In this document: positions 33,737 through 43,370 of the stretch, piece after piece | How positions within the stretch are numbered: position 1 is the stretch's first letter | Layout of the letters: each line of letters opens with the position of its first letter | DNA from: Pezicula radicicola | Lineage: Eukaryota; Ascomycota; Leotiomycetes; Helotiales; Dermateaceae | DNA: 64,000 nucleotides | Direction: 5' to 3' | Assembly: GCA_003008705.1 (NCBI GenBank) | Contig: PDUO01000015.1 | Location: 439,290-503,289, forward strand | Notes under the pieces: generated by a model | The model's input: only the letters and a program-made list of their open reading frames with translations | Database searches by the model: none | Told to the model about the DNA's origin: nothing | Translations under genes and position numbers: made by a program

Positions 33737-34617
33737 GTAGAAGGCAGCATCTGAGGCCGAGGGGTATAGAGGAATAGACAGAAGAATAATAAGACGTGAG
33801 GTGTTGTGGTAGACACCGTGTGTACGGAAAAGGAGTAGGTAATCCTTGCGACAGACCCTTGAAATCGCCAAAATGCTATTTCTGGAAGACGCGCCGAGCC
33901 GGGGGGCAACTTGGGGCAAGAACGACACGGGACCGATGGAATGGATTCTAAGTCTACTCTATGATAAGGCCAAGGCCTAAGGCTCAGTAGCGATTTTGGC
34001 ATCAGCCTTGCCAAGTTCAAAGTTCCAACATACATCACTACAGTACAATATCGTACTGATGCGTGTGATTTCCTGATGATCTTTGACATGAAAGCCTCGT
34101 CAAGAGCGCTAAAAAGCGGTCAAGCCTTCACACAAGCATTATTCGTGTCCCCAGAGGCAACACTTTAAAGGCAGGTCTGATTGGCTTGAGATGATCAACT
34201 GACATCAGCCCGCAAGCCTCAATCTGTCTCAAAAACTTCCTTCCTCCTTCTACAACCCTTCTAGCGCCAGATATACCTACTGCAGAAGGGATCAGCTCCA
34301 ATGATGCCCGCTTGCAGGCGAGGAATGTCAGCGGTATGTATCACGCCGTGCTAGTACTCTACGTAGTCCTACTGTATTAGGTTCACATTCTTGCTCAATC
34401 GTACTCTTGCCGTCCCCACCCCAAGCTTATAACCTCCCCTAGTTCCCTCCACCGATGAGAACTTCGACACCTTCTCTTCTGCAACTTCTTGAAATCTACT
34501 CTTGATTCTTATTTAACTTTTGACTCTCTTTATCTCCTACCCCGCATTGACACTTCTTATCTACACCGTAACACACAACCTATACTACAGAGGCCCATGA
34601 CATAAACCTACGACAAC
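33737..34617. other. Divergent promoter region between TED1 and the GRDP-like gene
   Basis: About 880 bases with genes leaving in both directions. T/C-rich tracts (34440-34560) precede the start at 34618, as is common in fungal promoters. No gene seen. Confidence 0.6.
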
Positions 34618-36951
34618 ATGCCTTCTCTTGGTCTCAAGAAACTTGCCGGCCTGCGAGGCGAGAAGAATGATAGCTACCTAGATGAGAAGGCGATGCCTCC
34701 ACCTGGTGCGCCTTCAGCACAAAAGGAAGCCCCTCCTAGCTACGCAGTCCACGATCCTGCAACGGGTCCTGAGCCTACGGTAGCTGATCTCAATGCTGCA
34801 TTCAGCAACCTGAAGCTCGAAAACCAAGCTATCTCCTTCCCCGACCCCGACCAATGTCTCGCCCACCTCAAGTTGCTCTCCGCATTCCACAATCTGAAGG
34901 AGGATGTTGGCTACATGGACGGTATATTCGGTCTCCTCGATTCACGCTGTGAGCAGGAGACGGATAAAGAAAAGGCTCTGGCGACCATAAGGGAGAAGAG
35001 ATGGGCTTTATACGTCGCCAGGGCCGTAGAGAGATTCGAGGCTTGGTGGTTACAAACATTGTGCGAGCAAGAGCCTTCCAGGAGATTGGAACAAAAGGAT
35101 ATGGTCTCAACCAACCAAGATTTCACGCTATTCACAGAGCGCGGTCTACCCCAAAAGTGGACCACCGCAATGTTACCACCTCTCGATGTTCTCATGGTCT
35201 GGCACGCATTCATACTCAATCCTCGGAACTACCTTGAGGACTGTATTCGCTTCGGTCTACGAAATCTGTGGGCTACTGGCTTGCCATTCGCTGCTATCAA
35301 TGCAGCTATTGATGCAGATTTCAATTACAATGTGCCCGAGGAAGCTAAGCTTAGTTTCGTCAAGATAGGACATTACTGGAATAACGCCGAGGACTCTATG
35401 GAGAAACAACTGTGGTGTCCACGATGTTCTCAAGAGCTGCGCATTCCATGGACCACTTGCAATAACAATGAAAAAACGAACCCATACAATACCTTGGAAT
35501 TGGCTGGAAGTGGCTATGGTGACCGGGATCTATCATACAGTTGTCATAACTGCAGCAGTGAAATCAACCATGACCTGTTAAGGGTGGCAAAGTTTAGAAG
35601 GGATACCGAGAATCTCTTAAAGAATGATTGGCCGCTGGGAGGCACCATCCTTTCTCCTCGCACGGGAAATGTGGAAGCCCCAATTGCTAAGGATGCCTTT
35701 CGATACCCAAACACCTTTCCCAATCGCCTTGTGTCTTTCGAGTTGAGGAGCCGCATCCTAGAACTTATCGGTCCCAATCCTGATGAGAATCCGGAGATGG
35801 AAGATATAAAGTTGATGCTGGAAAAGTCCATTCAGGACAAAGCTGTTATTAGGAAAGTCAACAAGAAGACTATGATGGAGAGTGCTACATTGACCCGAAC
35901 TGATAAACTGCCCATTCGAAAGATGATGTCTCGATATTGGGAAAACACCTCGATCTTTGCACTTGAATTAGGCGGTGCTGTAATCCGCCAAGGTGCTTTT
36001 GTTGACAAGATGCACAGTATCGACTGGCTACATAGTCCCGCAGCCCGAAACACGATGGAAAGACTGCTTGTAAAGTACACTCGATTTGTCTCGATCATGG
36101 CCGAATACCCACTAAATACCGCCGTCCCAACGTTGGATGTTGACCTTGCATGGCATACTCACCAACTATCGCCTCAATCCTACTACAATTATACCAACAG
36201 CAAATGCAACAAGTTCATCGACCACGACGACAAGATTGCTGAGGACTCCCTATCAAGTGGATATGAATGGACAAGCAAAACCTATGAGAAACGATATGGA
36301 CAAGTGTACTCCGAATGCACATGCTGGTATTGTGAAGCGATCCGCAGCAAAAATATCTCATCAACTTTCAAACCTTTCGGCGCCAATAAATACGAAAAGG
36401 CTGCCGATCAATTTTATGACTCGGGAGCTGCTAAGCTTTGCCCACCCGACAACTCGGCTCACATTTCTTCCCACAATTCCGTCCGTGTCGAAGAAAGTGA
36501 GGCTCGCGCCCGCGTTTTCGGGGCTTTACGTGCTCGCCGACAGAACGAGCTTGAAACCGCGTACCAAAAAGCATGCAAGCGTGCTGAAGCAAAGGGTAGA
36601 CCAGTTCCTGCCAGAGATGAGTATTATGCAGGTCCATGGGGCTATCCATACCTAATGTACGGCCCATACATGAGTCCTATGTACATGGCGCCTGGCATCT
36701 ATTATGCTGGTGATCCATGCAATATGAATATGGGGGTGGGCGTAGCTGGAAACTGCGCAGCCGGTACTTGTTCTGGTGGAGTTGCTGCTGGGGGTTGTGG
36801 TGGCCCTGGTGGTTGTGGCGGAGGTGGTGGATGTGGTTCTGCTGGATTTGGAGGTGGATGTGGAGGAGGTGGTGGCTGTGGCGGAGGAGGCGGATGCGGA
36901 GGTGGTGGAGGAGGAGGAGGATGTGGTGGCGGTGGCGGTGGTGGAAGTTAG
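34618..36951 (+). CDS. GRDP-like (DUF1399) protein with Gly/Cys-rich tail
   Basis: Single exon, 777 residues. It carries the two hallmark blocks of glycine-rich-domain proteins (PF07173/DUF1399): PPLDVLMVWHAFILNPRNYL (about residue 190) and VPTLDVDLAWHTHQLSPQSY (about 505). Between them are paired CxxC knuckles, CPRCSQEL with a later cysteine and CHNCSSEI, which could bind a metal. CTCWYCEAI follows the second block. The C-terminus (about 640-690) is Tyr/Met/Pro-rich, then a glycine tract broken by single cysteines every 5-8 residues up to the stop (about 720-777). Plant GRDPs act in stress and development; in fungi the family is widespread and uncharacterised. The Gly/Cys repeat is probably length-variable between strains. 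Confidence 0.85.
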   Translation: MPSLGLKKLAGLRGEKNDSYLDEKAMPPPGAPSAQKEAPPSYAVHDPATGPEPTVADLNAAFSNLKLENQAISFPDPDQCLAHLKLLSAFHNLKEDVGYMDGIFGLLDSRCEQETDKEKALATIREKRWALYVARAVERFEAWWLQTLCEQEPSRRLEQKDMVSTNQDFTLFTERGLPQKWTTAMLPPLDVLMVWHAFILNPRNYLEDCIRFGLRNLWATGLPFAAINAAIDADFNYNVPEEAKLSFVKIGHYWNNAEDSMEKQLWCPRCSQELRIPWTTCNNNEKTNPYNTLELAGSGYGDRDLSYSCHNCSSEINHDLLRVAKFRRDTENLLKNDWPLGGTILSPRTGNVEAPIAKDAFRYPNTFPNRLVSFELRSRILELIGPNPDENPEMEDIKLMLEKSIQDKAVIRKVNKKTMMESATLTRTDKLPIRKMMSRYWENTSIFALELGGAVIRQGAFVDKMHSIDWLHSPAARNTMERLLVKYTRFVSIMAEYPLNTAVPTLDVDLAWHTHQLSPQSYYNYTNSKCNKFIDHDDKIAEDSLSSGYEWTSKTYEKRYGQVYSECTCWYCEAIRSKNISSTFKPFGANKYEKAADQFYDSGAAKLCPPDNSAHISSHNSVRVEESEARARVFGALRARRQNELETAYQKACKRAEAKGRPVPARDEYYAGPWGYPYLMYGPYMSPMYMAPGIYYAGDPCNMNMGVGVAGNCAAGTCSGGVAAGGCGGPGGCGGGGGCGSAGFGGGCGGGGGCGGGGGCGGGGGGGGCGGGGGGGS

Positions 36952-37479
36952 ACTGTAACTTTACAGGTTCAATCTATGAAAACCCCAGGTGATTTTAATA
37001 CTTTTGGCCGGGTGGAGTTTGGAACTTGCGATGCCTCGAAATACAGGACAACATGATTACGAAGAACAGAGACAAGATACCTTGGGACACTCGTTTAGCG
37101 AGACTTATATTATTCTATTGCCTCATGATGCCAATGTATTAGTTGTAGTCAATAATGACGGTCTTATTCTCAACGCCTTCTATTTAAATGTCTTCTTTTC
37201 CAGTATGCTATCTTGGATCTCGTCTTTCACAGAGGTATAGTTTAAGACGCAGTGCATAGAATCGAGTTTCTTAGTGTATATTGCCCTAGTTAAATGCATA
37301 CGCCATTGCATGCGTTAGTCTGCTGTAACGTATCGTTTGGGAGCTGTGAACTAGGCTAGTTAGGTTAGGTTATAGTAAACCGCCCAAGTTAAGTGAGTTA
37401 TTTAGGCCAAGAATTATAAATCAAGAAAATTAATCATATTTAAGGCAAGACAATGTATTCACCTTCAATCGATCGACTG
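36952..37479. other. Intergenic, 3' of the GRDP-like gene
   Basis: No gene. AT-rich with short direct repeats (TAGGTTAGGTTA near 37360). It leads into the first copy of the repeated upstream block of the tandem gene family. Confidence 0.5.
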
Positions 37480-37625
37480 TTAATGTCGATTAGCCGAGCT
37501 ACGCTAAAATAGCTCCTCGAGAAGCATAAGGTGAGATTCTCTCTCCGAATTATTCTTTGCCCATTGCGCAACACTAGATCAGAGACCATTTGTTTGCCAA
37601 AAGTCATCTCGTTGCCAACACTCAA
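37480..37625. repeat. Upstream block, copy 1 of the tandem gene family
   Basis: Shares long stretches with 39370-39510: AGCCGAGCTACGCTAAAATAG near the start, GGTGAG..TTCTCTCTC..GAA.TATTCTTTGC in the middle and GCCAAAAGTCATCTCGTTGC at the end. It lies 120 bases before the gene at 37747 and 30 bases before the one at 39541. Confidence 0.8.
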
Positions 37626-37746
37626 GTCACATCACAAAAAAGTAGACCTCTCTTTCATATCAAAACCTGAGCTCGTATATTTACTAGCGCTCCTCCGTGT
37701 CCGTCATTGTAGCCACTCCTACAACACAGAAAATAAGACCTCCAAA

Positions 37747-38231
37747 ATGTCGAACGCAAACTCCAGCGTGAGTCCACTTTTATTCTCCAATTGCTAAAAC
37801 TAACTGTACTTTGTAGAACCAAGGACTCAACCAACCAGCCACCGTCCAGCTGAACTCCCCCTGCTCTCGCGAAGAAGAAACAACCGACGCCTCTTCAGCA
37901 ACCTCTGCAAACCCCCAGGGTCCAGCTAGCAACATGCCAAGTCTCGGTACTACCCTGGGTAGCACTTCCACGTCTCTCTCCACCGTAAGTAAAAGAAAGT
38001 CTTCGGAGTTTTTGAATCACTAGAACTAATTAAGTGATTCAGACCTCTAGCCCTATGGCAAATATCCACCATCGAGTCAGAAAACAGGAACGCCTAGCAA
38101 AGTACAGCCCAAAGGCTCGTCGTGAGCAGAAGAAGGTAGAGGTAGAGACAGAGATGGATTTGAAGGAGAAGGAAGATAAGGATAAGACAGAGAAGGCTGC
38201 TGAGGAGAAGACTAAGGAGGCCCAGAGCTAG
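37747..38231 (+). CDS. Tandem family member 1, unrecognised small protein (125 aa)
   Basis: Three exons: 37747-37767 (seven codons), 37817-37984 and 38043-38231, both introns in phase 0. Same layout as the copy at 39541: a 21-nt first exon MSNANSS, a middle exon with the family core ANPQGPASNMPSLG followed by LG and a Ser/Thr run, and a basic-then-charged last exon (HHRVRKQERLAKYSPKARRE, then a Lys/Glu tract). No signal peptide, membrane helix or known domain. The TAG at 38229 interrupts sequence that in the second copy still codes: the bases after it (TTTGGGACTATGAGAGA) align with that copy's last codons WDYRDV. I do not recognise a function; the basic middle suggests a nuclear or nucleic-acid role only as a guess. 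Confidence 0.65.
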
Positions 38232-38984
38232 ATTTTTTGGGACTATGAGAGAGATTTTTGAGTTTTGTGGAACGGCGAGATTATTTGGGAGCAACATGTG
38301 GGCAGATAAAGTTGAGATGCCCAGCCCCACGCTATAGCATTTTAATGATGACAAATAGTTCTCCTTTGTATGTGAATTTGTATGAGTTTCTACCTCGTTT
38401 TGCATATCCGAAATGATATATTCCTAAGCGGTAGCAACACTAAATCTACTTATCCTTCCTTTGTATGAAACCTGCAGTGTGGTCTTTGTGGCTTGAATTT
38501 GGCTTCCGCAATTGACCTGATTCGATTCGATTTGGGAGAGGAAGAGAGGAGCGCGATCGGAATAGACTTGGGAAGGCAATTGACTTGACGGATTGACTTG
38601 ACTTGAGTGAATACAAGTGCGACGAATTTACGCTTGATTCGGGACTTGATGGCTGCGTAAAGTTAGCACTTTGACTTGGGAAATTGACTGGACTGGTTGC
38701 GTAGAGCAACACTTCTTGGCTGACTGCAAGAGCGACGTTTTCTCTTGGCTTTTGGAGGACTTGGTTTGACTACGAAATATGACTGTTTCTTTCGATTTCC
38801 GGTGATTGGCTGCGACGAGCACTACTTCTTGGGGGTCCATTGACGCGCCAACGTGGTTTGTACAATAGCTAGTTATCGTACTAGAAAACGGACAGAGACT
38901 TGCGAGCGTTAAAGAACGCCCGAACTCATAACCTGTTAAACTGAAATAAGGATCAAAATCGTAGCAAGATACTAAATCTTAGCT
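38232..38984. other. 3' region of family member 1 with TTGACTTGA-type repeats
   Basis: No gene. Around 38577-38625 it holds degenerate copies of the ACTTGA/GAGTGAAT motif that is expanded into an 18-bp minisatellite at the same relative place after copy 2. Confidence 0.5.
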
Positions 38985-39200
38985 ACCTACTTCACTTAGC
39001 GAGTCTCTATTCATAAACCATTTAACCGGACATTAAACAAACACAAGTATTTCAAAGTTGGCTCATTGGTAAGCACACGAACTCTTATCTGTTTACGATC
39101 TTTACTTATCAATTATAAGCGGGTGAGTAGAGACCACGGTACCTGTCATTCTGTATTCATTGCAGTCCTTGTAGCGCTTGTATGGCTGGTTAATATTGTA
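38985..39200. repeat. Downstream block, copy 1 (A-box-like motif)
   Basis: Begins CACTTAGCGAGT, then CATAAACCATTTAA, then TTGGCTCATTGGTAAGCAC and ATTATAAGCGGGTGAGTAG. The same order occurs at 40563-40790 and, less well kept, at 41425-41600. The TGGCTCATTGG element is close to a tRNA A box. Confidence 0.7.
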
Positions 39201-39369
39201 TTTTGGACTCAATTATTCTTTCTGTACTGCTGTTAGTGTTAGAATTAAGCCCCTTTTAAATAAATTCATGTGAGTTAGTTACTCAAATCAAGTAGGTTAC
39301 TTAAGGTATTTAGAGTCCCAGCTTTCAGTTTCTACGGCGAGGTTTTCACCTTCGATCAACTATCATTCT

Positions 39370-39510
39370 ATCATTATCGTCGGCTAGCCGAGCTACGCTA
39401 AAATAGTGCCTTTTCGAAAAGGATGAGGTGAGTTTCTCTCTCTGAACTATTCTTTGCTCCTCGTGCAATATCAGACCATTTGCCAAAAGTCATCTCGTTG
39501 CCAACCCATA
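39370..39510. repeat. Upstream block, copy 2 of the tandem gene family
   Basis: Counterpart of 37480-37625, with the same three conserved stretches in the same order. Confidence 0.8.
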
Positions 39511-39540
39511 TCAAAGCCCTCTCATACCAAAACCATCAAG

Positions 39541-40148
39541 ATGTCGAACACAAGCTCCAGTGTAAGTCCTCTCTACCTTTATTCTTCAATTGCTGTAACT
39601 AACAGCGCTTCATAGAATCAAGAACCACCAACCTGGCCAGTCACCTTCAAGCTGAGCTACCGGGGTCACGAGGAAGCAATCGACCCCTCCACAACCAGCC
39701 CCTCCACAACAAGCCCCTCCATAACCAACGCCTCCTCAGCCACCGACACCTCTGCAGTAAACTACTCTGCAAACCCCCAGGGTCCAGCAAGCATGCCAAG
39801 TCTCGGCGCAGGCCAGACCTCTGGCGCTGCCCTGGGTGGTGCTTCCAAATCTCTCTCCAAGGTAAGTCAAACAAACATTCACCTATCTTTTGTATTACTG
39901 AAACTAATTGAGTGATTCAGAATTCTCGTCCAGCGAAACGATTCGTACGAACACGACGACACAAAAGGAGTGCCCGCAAAGCCAAGAAGACGAGGGTTGA
40001 GAGAGAGAAGGCGGAGAAGGAGAAGAAGGATGCTCTTGAAAGAGCTATGTTCTTGCGAAATCAAAAAATGTGGAAGGTTGAAAATGCTGCTGGAGAGAAG
40101 GCGAAGGAAACCCCGAGCCAGAGTGTTTGGGACTATAGAGATGTTTGA
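39541..40148 (+). CDS. Tandem family member 2, unrecognised small protein (164 aa)
   Basis: Exons 39541-39561, 39616-39861 and 39921-40148, both introns in phase 0, exactly as in the copy at 37747. The first exon is MSNTSSS. The middle exon has Ser/Thr/Pro-rich repeats (TTSPSTTSPS) and the core ANPQGPASMPSLGAGQTSGA with ALGGASKSLSK. The last exon is strongly basic (RPAKRFVRTRRHKRSARKAK, resembling a nuclear localisation signal), then helical and charged, ending SQSVWDYRDV. This is the best-preserved copy and probably closest to the ancestral form. No homologous family known to me. The last exon could form a coiled coil (VEREKAEKEKKDALERAMFL). Confidence 0.7.
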
Positions 40149-40262
40149 GTTTTTCTGTCGTTTTGTTTCGGGCAGGTGTGCCTGAACCTTCGTGCCTCGA
40201 GCACAAATTCAACTGCTTTTGACATCTAGTCTGTGCCAACGAGTTCATGGTTGACTTAATCT

Positions 40263-40478
40263 GAGTGAATCGCTTGATTTGAGTAACCTACTTGATTTGA
40301 GTAACCTACTTGGTTTAAGTAACCTACTTGATTTAAGTAACCTACTTGATTTAAGTAACCTACTTGATTTAAGTAACCTACTTGATTTGAGTAACCTACT
40401 TGATTTGAGTAACCTACTTGATTTGAGTAACCTACTTGATTTGAGTAACCTACTTGATTTGAGTAACCTACTTGATTT
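40263..40478. repeat. 18-bp minisatellite, 12 units
   Basis: Unit GAGTAACCTACTTGATTT (or AAGTAA...). One degenerate unit at 40263-40280 and eleven near-perfect units from 40281 to 40478. Because 18 is a multiple of three and the unit has no stop in several registers, it is open on both strands (SNLLDL-type on plus, NQVGYS-type on minus); neither looks like a real gene. Confidence 0.97.
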
Positions 40479-40562
40479 AAGGAATCCAATTATAATTCGT
40501 AAAGAACACTTACCAGTAGCTAGAATCGAAAAGTACGAAGGCACCGCCAGCACTGACCCTTA

Positions 40563-40790
40563 GCTACCTACCTATTTCGCTTAGCGAGTTCACGTTTATA
40601 AACAACTTAAACTGCTTACCTTTAAAAAACACGAGGGTTTCCAGGTTAATTCCTGGTTGGCTGAGTGGTAAGCACCTGACCTCTTGATATTCTCGGATCA
40701 GGAGCTTTGCTATCACTTATAAGCGGGTTGGTGGAAACTACTTGTAATCAGTTATACGCTTCGTGCGCTGTCTGCATAGAGCTTGTACTT
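40563..40790. repeat. Downstream block, copy 2 (A-box-like motif)
   Basis: CGCTTAGCGAGTTC, TTTATAAACAACTTAAA, TTGGCTGAGTGGTAAGCACC and ACTTATAAGCGGGTTGGTGG, in the same order as 38985-39200. TGGCTGAGTGG fits the tRNA A-box consensus TRGCNNAGTGG, but no B box (GGTTCGANNCC) follows within tRNA distance. Confidence 0.7.
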
Positions 40791-41424
40791 ATACAAGCTA
40801 TCTATGTATCTTGGATCATGTGGAAACCTGCCATTCTTTAGAAGAGGTACACTTCTTCCAGCCTTGGGTAGTGGGTAATGATAGCTAAGACCCTGATCTC
40901 TTTTTTTGTTGTTGTTGTTTTTGTCTTTTTCTTCTTTTCATTTAGTTGACTTTTGATTTTGGTTGATTCTTTTTGTTGATGTTTTTGTCATTACAATTTA
41001 AGCGAGATCTGTAGAATGCCTAAATTACCACAAAGTAACCCCTTTTTTTGGTGACTTGGCCTGCGGTAGGATTAAGGCATCCTCATATTTAGCAGTTGAT
41101 CTTAGTCGCTTAGCGCATTTTAAATTATGACTAAGTTACACTGTTAAGGCCACCGACTACTTTTCTTTACATGCCTCTGCAATTGTATTAAAGAAAGACC
41201 AGGTGTTTCCTGAAGTTGAGATTGAGGCTTGAAAACTGTATTGCGTAACTTGATTAATTTGCTTAGCTCGAGTAACGCGATTGATTTAAGTAGCCTCTTG
41301 AATTGAGTAGCTGACTTGAGTTGAGCAAAAGTGGGTTGAGTAAAAGTAAGTTGAATAAAAGGCTTTAACTTGTTTAAAGGCGAATTTAAAAGTCCCAAAG
41401 CTGTAGTCTAAGTTAAAGCAGCAA

Positions 41425-41600
41425 GCTTTAGCTGCCTACTTCGCTTAGCGAGTTGGTGTTTATAAACCATTTAAAGACTTTACCTTGCAACAAACACAAG
41501 AGTCTCGTGGTTGGCTTAGTGGTAAAACTTGAGATTCCACAATTTCAACTAAGCACATGAACCCTTACTAACTTCACATTCGGGCTGTTGTTATCAATGT
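41425..41600. repeat. Downstream block, copy 3 (A-box-like motif)
   Basis: CGCTTAGCGAGTTGG, TTTATAAACCATTTAAA and GTGGTTGGCTTAGTGGTAAA in the order of the other two copies. Upstream (41240-41345) are scattered TTGAGTAA/TTGATTTAAGTAG motifs, an unexpanded version of the minisatellite. No family gene is recognisable just before it, so this block may mark a lost copy. Confidence 0.6.
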
Positions 41601-42398
41601 ATGGCGTTTAGATCTGCGTGTCATGTGAGCCTTCGGGCAACACCCTCTCTGCTTAAATGGGATGAGTTTCGGGGGGAAGCACATCAGGGAGAGGTCCACC
41701 TTTCTCCAGCTTCTAGCAAAGGATTCAACAGTCTGAGAAGTTTTTTTTTTTCTTTTTTGACTTTTTTGCCTTCCTTCGCTTGATTCGATATTTTGGTTAC
41801 TTCGATTCTAGAAATTAAGCGAGTAGTACTCTTAAGGGCAAGAGCCTTTTTTATTACCTCTGCGCGTCGGAGTATTACAGGATCCTAAAATTAGTAATAT
41901 AGCGATTGACCTTAGTTTTGTTTGGTCCTTCCTAAGGCCCAATGTTCAAGTGGCTTCTTCTCCGTGCTATCTCGATTGGAGATGGTGATTTTCTAAAGGT
42001 GAAATCGAGGATTCGAGGATATAAAACAATGCTATTCTCACATCATTCTAACTTTTCTACAAGTTTATTCTACACGCCGCTGACTAGGGCTTTAAATCAA
42101 ACCTGAAGTTTAAATTTTGCGGTTCTTAAGATGTAGATACGCGTTTCATTTTAGAAGCATTCTTGTCAGGACGACTGACCTACTGTAGATGCTAGTTTAC
42201 TTATCTCTCGAATGAATGGATTAGATCAAGTGAGCTACCCAGATTTGTAATGTAGAGCGTTCTCACCTTTAATTAAAGTGTGCCTCGCGCTCGCTAAGGC
42301 AATTTTTACATTGACATACCTCTCCTTCGCACCATTTCACTAGTCACAAAAACACAACACACACACACAAAACTACAACAGCACACTCAAACACAATC
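41601..42398. other. Upstream region of family member 3
   Basis: No gene. T-rich tracts and an ACACAACACACACACACAAAAC stretch split by short breaks just before the start codon at 42399. Confidence 0.5.
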
Positions 42399-43370
42399 AT
42401 GACCAATGAGAAGGGAAAGAAGCTTATGGCGCAGAAGAGGGGGGAGAGAGCAGCTCGGCAGATGGGGTACAGTGTAAGTTCTCTATCGCAGTCTTCGACG
42501 CACAATAGTAAACTCAATGGTTTTCAGCAAGGAACTTTCCAGATGACGTACCAAACCTTCAACCCGCCTCCCGGCAATTCTACAGGCACCCAGGGTTCAG
42601 CCAATCCAAGTCTCGGCGCAAGCCAGACCTCTGGAGCTGCTCTGGGTGGCCCTGCCACTCTGACGGACAACGCCTCGGTCTCCGTATCGTCTGTTGTGTC
42701 CGCTCCCATTGGTCTGACCCAGCGCGCCTCTCTTCTGGCCGCCAGAAAGACCTCTGGGACAGAACACAGAATTGCCAAGAGCAGACGAACGAGATTTAAG
42801 CCAAATATCGTCCGCCGTGCAAATCCTCTCCTCGGCCCTGCCGCTCCATCACTGCAGCCAAGTTCGTTCGAACGTGATGTCGAGATGGAGGACGAGGAGA
42901 AGGAGATGGACGAGGATGAGAGAGCTGCGGACGAAAGAGCCAATGGCAGCGAATTCGTCGCGGAGCGTGAGTTGAAGGATGACATCTACTACGGCGCGGA
43001 GGTGGAGGAGGAGGAGGATAGGGCGTGGTGGGATTTTGAGGCGGAGGGTGATGTTGGAGTGTTTTGTTTTGTCTTTTTTTATGTTTTCTTTTGTTTTTGT
43101 TTTTGTTTTGACTTTGTATTTTTGTGTGTTGATTTTGTATTTCTTTTTGTTTTGATATTGTCTTTTTTCTGTGTTGATTTTGTATTAGTTTATGTTTTCT
43201 TTACTTGTCTGTGTATCCAGCCGGCGCGCTGTAGAATTCCTGTAACTACTTTTCTTCACTCCCCCTCATACCTTCCCGCTCAGCGCTGGAAGCAAATCCG
43301 CTCCTCTTCTTCGAACCAGAAGGCGTACGTATGTCCAAAAGACTCAAGTCCTCAAGTTGCGGCTCACTAA
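42399..43370 (+). CDS. Tandem family member 3, with apparent stop loss
   Basis: Exons 42399-42473 and 42528-43370. The 54-nt intron is a multiple of three with no in-frame stop, so it can also be read through. The core GSANPSLGASQTSGAALGG matches the copies at 37747 and 39541; a basic segment (RIAKSRRTRFKPNIVRRA) and an acidic one (DVEMEDEEKEMDEDE) follow. Where the copy at 39541 ends WDYRDV and stop (TGA), this copy reads WDFEAEGDV and GGA (43056-43058). Translation then runs about 105 more codons through T-rich DNA, giving a Phe/Val/Cys-rich stretch (FFYVFFCFCFCF), and into the 3' part of the minus-strand kinase pseudogene. About 200 residues of conserved part plus this tail, or an unseen splice that skips it. 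Function unknown. Confidence 0.55.
   Translation: MTNEKGKKLMAQKRGERAARQMGYSVSSLSQSSTHNSKLNGFQQGTFQMTYQTFNPPPGNSTGTQGSANPSLGASQTSGAALGGPATLTDNASVSVSSVVSAPIGLTQRASLLAARKTSGTEHRIAKSRRTRFKPNIVRRANPLLGPAAPSLQPSSFERDVEMEDEEKEMDEDERAADERANGSEFVAERELKDDIYYGAEVEEEEDRAWWDFEAEGDVGVFCFVFFYVFFCFCFCFDFVFLCVDFVFLFVLILSFFCVDFVLVYVFFTCLCIQPARCRIPVTTFLHSPSYLPAQRWKQIRSSSSNQKAYVCPKDSSPQVAAH

Noticed and set aside
33737..33928. N-terminal extension of TED1 in the same open frame
   Set aside because: The ATG at 33736 gives the expected membrane anchor; the extension adds unrelated sequence.
36717..36992. A Trp/Arg-rich frame overlapping the end of the GRDP-like gene
   Set aside because: Shadow of the glycine codons in another register.
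40256..40563. Overlapping open frames on both strands (NQVGYS, SNLLDL and SRLLKS repeats)
   Set aside because: They are the 18-bp minisatellite read in registers that happen to lack stops.
40660..40740. Possible tRNA gene
   Set aside because: An A-box-like word is present, but there is no B box and no cloverleaf could be drawn.
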